Under the pieces are notes generated by a model that made no database searches, was not told where the DNA came from, and saw only the letters and a list, made by a program, of their open reading frames with translations. Below are positions 61,191 through 64,000 of a DNA stretch of 64,000 nt, piece after piece. The DNA is taken from assembly GCA_028023455.1 (NCBI GenBank), contig JAQFVV010000049.1, positions 5,197,149 through 5,261,148 on the forward strand, written 5' to 3'. Position 1 is the stretch's first letter, and each line of letters opens with the position of its first letter. The stretch is from Epiperipatus broadwayi. Its lineage: Eukaryota > Onychophora > Udeonychophora > Euonychophora > Peripatidae. Position numbers and translations under genes: made by a program.

Positions 61191-61333
61191 GAATGTTGGA
61201 TTGACATATATATATGATAAGCTACAAAATATTGTATATACTTTTTAAAATGATATTATCATATATAGAATGTTGGATTGACATATATATATGATAAGCT
61301 ACAAAATATTGTATATACTTTTTAAAATGATAT
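61191..61333 (+). repeat. Direct duplication, 66 bp unit, 77 bp period
   Basis: GAATGTTGGATTGACATATA... at 61191-61256 is repeated exactly or nearly so at 61268-61333, with 11 bp of TATC/ATAT sequence between. Very recent. Confidence 0.92.
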
Positions 61334-61947
61334 ATTGTACAAATTTTAATATTTGCATTTCTTTGAATGTAAAACTAAAATAAAACTAAAATGTATATTT
61401 ATTCTTAATTTTGGATTTGTAAAATTATCCATATATTTTTATAATGTTAATCTATAAATATATATTTTTGATTTTTTAAGTTAATTACTTTTGAAATGTT
61501 TAATTATAATTTTTTGGTTATTTTTTTTAAAAAAAAAGTAATTTCTAAGAATTAGTTTTAGCTCCTTGGGTAATGCAATTTAAAGTCAATGTATTAAATC
61601 ATGAATTGCCTTTTATTTTTTAAAATTTTCTTGGTTGTATTTTTGGGAAAAATCCAGTCTTATTTTTTACTTTTATTTCCATTGTTATATCTTTTGATTG
61701 AAGATATGAATTTAAAAAAATAGTCTAAAAAATAAAATATTAACTTTGTAAATAAAAAAAGAAACAGAAATATATGGAAGTAAATAATAAATGCAAAAGC
61801 CGTCATTTTTAGCCTACAAGTTGTAAAAATGATTTTTCATAGGTCTTTTTACAAAGCATTATTTTGAATAATGAAAATTCTCTTTAAAATTTTAAATAAA
61901 AAATCCCACCAGGGTTTATTTTTTAGATAATAATTAATAAATTAATT
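61334..61947. other. AT-rich spacer
   Basis: Nothing recognised. Confidence 0.5.
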
Positions 61948-62123
61948 AATGTAACTACAATGGATTTGAACTCAGACCTTCAAGATCCCTACAGCTATAT
62001 ACTCAATTTTATACAACCTATACACATGCCATACAATGTGAAAAAGATAAATGATTTTCAATATACATATGATAGCTATAGGGAGTTTGAAAGTCTGAGT
62101 TCAAATCCCTTATAATTACATTA
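61948..62123. mobile_element. Minimal foldback FB1, copy e
   Basis: TAATGTAACTACAATGGATT at the left and the complement AATCCCTTATAATTACATTA at the right; the family end GATTTGAACTCAGAC is present in both orientations. Only about 175 bp remain: ends plus the outer arm blocks. An internal deletion derivative of the 600-700 bp copies. Confidence 0.82.
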
Positions 62124-62340
62124 AGTTCAGTATAGACAATATACATGTATTTGAATATTAAATTAATTCAATGTTAAATTATTTTTTGCAGAGAGAGCAA
62201 ATTATTAAATAATTAGATAGAAATAAAAAAAAAAAATAGGACATTATAATCATGTTACGGAAAATTTTGACCTATATATAATTCAACTTTTGTCAAAAAG
62301 TCATAAAATATATTAGATATGTAAATTGAGGTCTTTCTCA

Positions 62341-62532
<192 letters not shown>

Positions 62533-64000
62533 ATAATGCATAATGCTAACTGAAATTTATATAAAATATTTTAAACATCCCATTGCTATATTATTTCAAC
62601 TATTTTCCCTCTTTAAATAAAGATCAAAATTTCCAATTCATTGTAAATATGTAATGCCATTATTTAATTCATAATATTTTATGAGGTAATGAATGCTCTA
62701 AATGAAGTCTGTATTAAATTTAATTAAATACTTTGCTCACATTATCATTCAAACAGAGGCCAGTCTAATTTAATCCAGGCTATAAATCACTTAATGCTAC
62801 ATCTCAAAAATTTCATTGGTCATATGTGCTTTTCTAAAAATAATCAAACTATAGGCAAAAGTGATTCCATATTCTTCTTCTTTGTGGTTGAATGATGATA
62901 TAAGATATTTAATTTAATTTAATATGGATATTTACTAAGGCAATCACTTAAAGCATGTGCGGTTGAAAATGCGAAGGTAGGGACCTCTACAGTTCTTAAC
63001 CAATGTGCGATAAATAAATTTATAATTTTAATGTGGATAGTGATTTGATATTCATTGCTTTTTAGATATACTATTACTTATTTATGATAGACTGGAAATT
63101 TACAAGCACATTAAAATGAATAACAGGGTTGCAATAATAAGCACCTTATTTTTAGTGTTTTTCCCCCTTGTTGAGGGCAAGTGTTATCTTTTCTAAACAT
63201 TGATATATTTACTTCAATATTATTTTTTTAAACACGGTTGCTCCCAAAAATATGTTTTATAAAACACCTTTTGTCCATGAGAACATTCATTTTAATATAT
63301 ATATATATAAATTCAATTGACATTTGGCTATCTGCTAGATGCCTCTCTGACAACATAGAGAATAATTACAAGTAAACGAAAAAGTTATATATTTTCATTT
63401 AGTTTTGGTTATTCTTTGTTGAAGTTTGGAGGTGGGAGCAGGTATAATTAAATGTCAGTCGAGTTTAAGATATACATACGTATATATAATACTAATTGAT
63501 AATAGAACGATTTATAACCTTATCACTGATGGGAGAGGTATGTGCCAATTTTTATTTCTCATATATAAAAAATAACTGACTTCGTCAATGTTTCATATGA
63601 TATGTATATAACATTAAATATAATCAACGTTTAATCGAAAACAAATTATACAGCAAAAAAAAGTTTTGAAACAATGATTTTAAATATATTTAGCATTTCA
63701 TAAAAACGAGGTATCGTATTATTTATAATTTCTAAGTAGTTTTAACAGTTTCCAAGTTCTATTGTTTTATAATTTTTATGGGGGTAAGAGTGGGGGGAGG
63801 TGTTAATGGTTGGTTAATTAAAACCTTAAAAATCTTTTACTTTAAAGATGTTATTAAATAAGTTATTTCTATCATAGTTTTCTTAATTTTTTCACTGTAA
63901 AGTTTTACTTCAAAATATTATTAAAAATTTTTGCAGCTTTTTTATCTTCTGTCCAACTTTTGCTCAGTAGTAAACAACTTTATAATTTGAGTTAACTGCT
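62533..64000. other. AT-rich stretch to window end
   Basis: No gene, RNA or repeat family recognised. A small G-rich spot near 63790-63802 (GTGGGGGGAGG) is isolated. Confidence 0.5.

Overview
This is AT-rich eukaryotic DNA (roughly three quarters A+T by eye) from an animal genome. No bacterial gene, operon, ribosome binding site or intact host protein-coding gene is visible. The content is non-LTR retrotransposon remains, Penelope-like elements with a GIY-YIG domain, tRNA-derived SINEs, many long inverted-repeat (foldback) elements, LTR elements with almost no interior, and very long tri- and tetranucleotide tracts. That mix fits an AT-rich invertebrate, but the species cannot be fixed from the sequence.

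Layout. 1-3045: decayed APE-type LINE on the + strand. 3045-17331: mostly featureless AT-rich DNA with SINEs (7.1, 9.5, 12.8 kb), a foldback element (8.34-8.99 kb) and small tandem duplications. 17332-22372: an LTR element with two 2.1-2.2 kb direct repeats around only 0.71 kb. 24.0-26.8 kb: three inverted-repeat elements from three families. 27.7 kb: SINE. 29.64-31.86 kb: second copy of the same LINE, minus strand, followed by a near-complete foldback (31.86-32.57 kb) and another family (32.76-33.18 kb). 33.42-33.69 kb: AAC/AAT tract beside a further foldback. 35.58-35.90 kb: ATCT tract. 36.46 kb: SINE. 36.76-37.91 kb: 5'-truncated Penelope-like element, the most intact coding sequence here. 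38.4-39.9 kb: direct repeats and two foldbacks. 40.3-45.8 kb: a dispersed repeat pair around a T-rich stretch with decayed minus-strand coding traces. 46.04 kb: SINE. 47.2 kb: single arm of a foldback family. 48.1-48.6 kb: LINE fragment with an internal inversion of the twin-priming type. 53362-57040: a second, younger LTR element with 1.44/1.49 kb repeats around 0.75 kb, next to a decayed Penelope-like RT (57.1-57.8 kb) and a 133 bp hairpin element. 57.9-64.0 kb: AT-rich, with a 77 bp-period duplication, a minimal foldback and a GATA tract.

Most interesting: the two LTR elements share one plan. Both have oversized LTRs, about 0.7 kb of interior without pol, a minus-strand primer-binding-like site around CCCAACTTGG, TRTAAYG...CRTTAYA-type ends with an extra terminal hairpin, and insertion into ATAT. 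Their LTR bodies look unrelated. A 32 bp insertion at 8515 has the same ends and the same ATAT flanks. Nothing here is a working pathway; the shared theme is parasites that need enzymes from elsewhere (SINEs, foldbacks, pol-less LTR elements). All divergence, identity and composition statements are estimates by eye.
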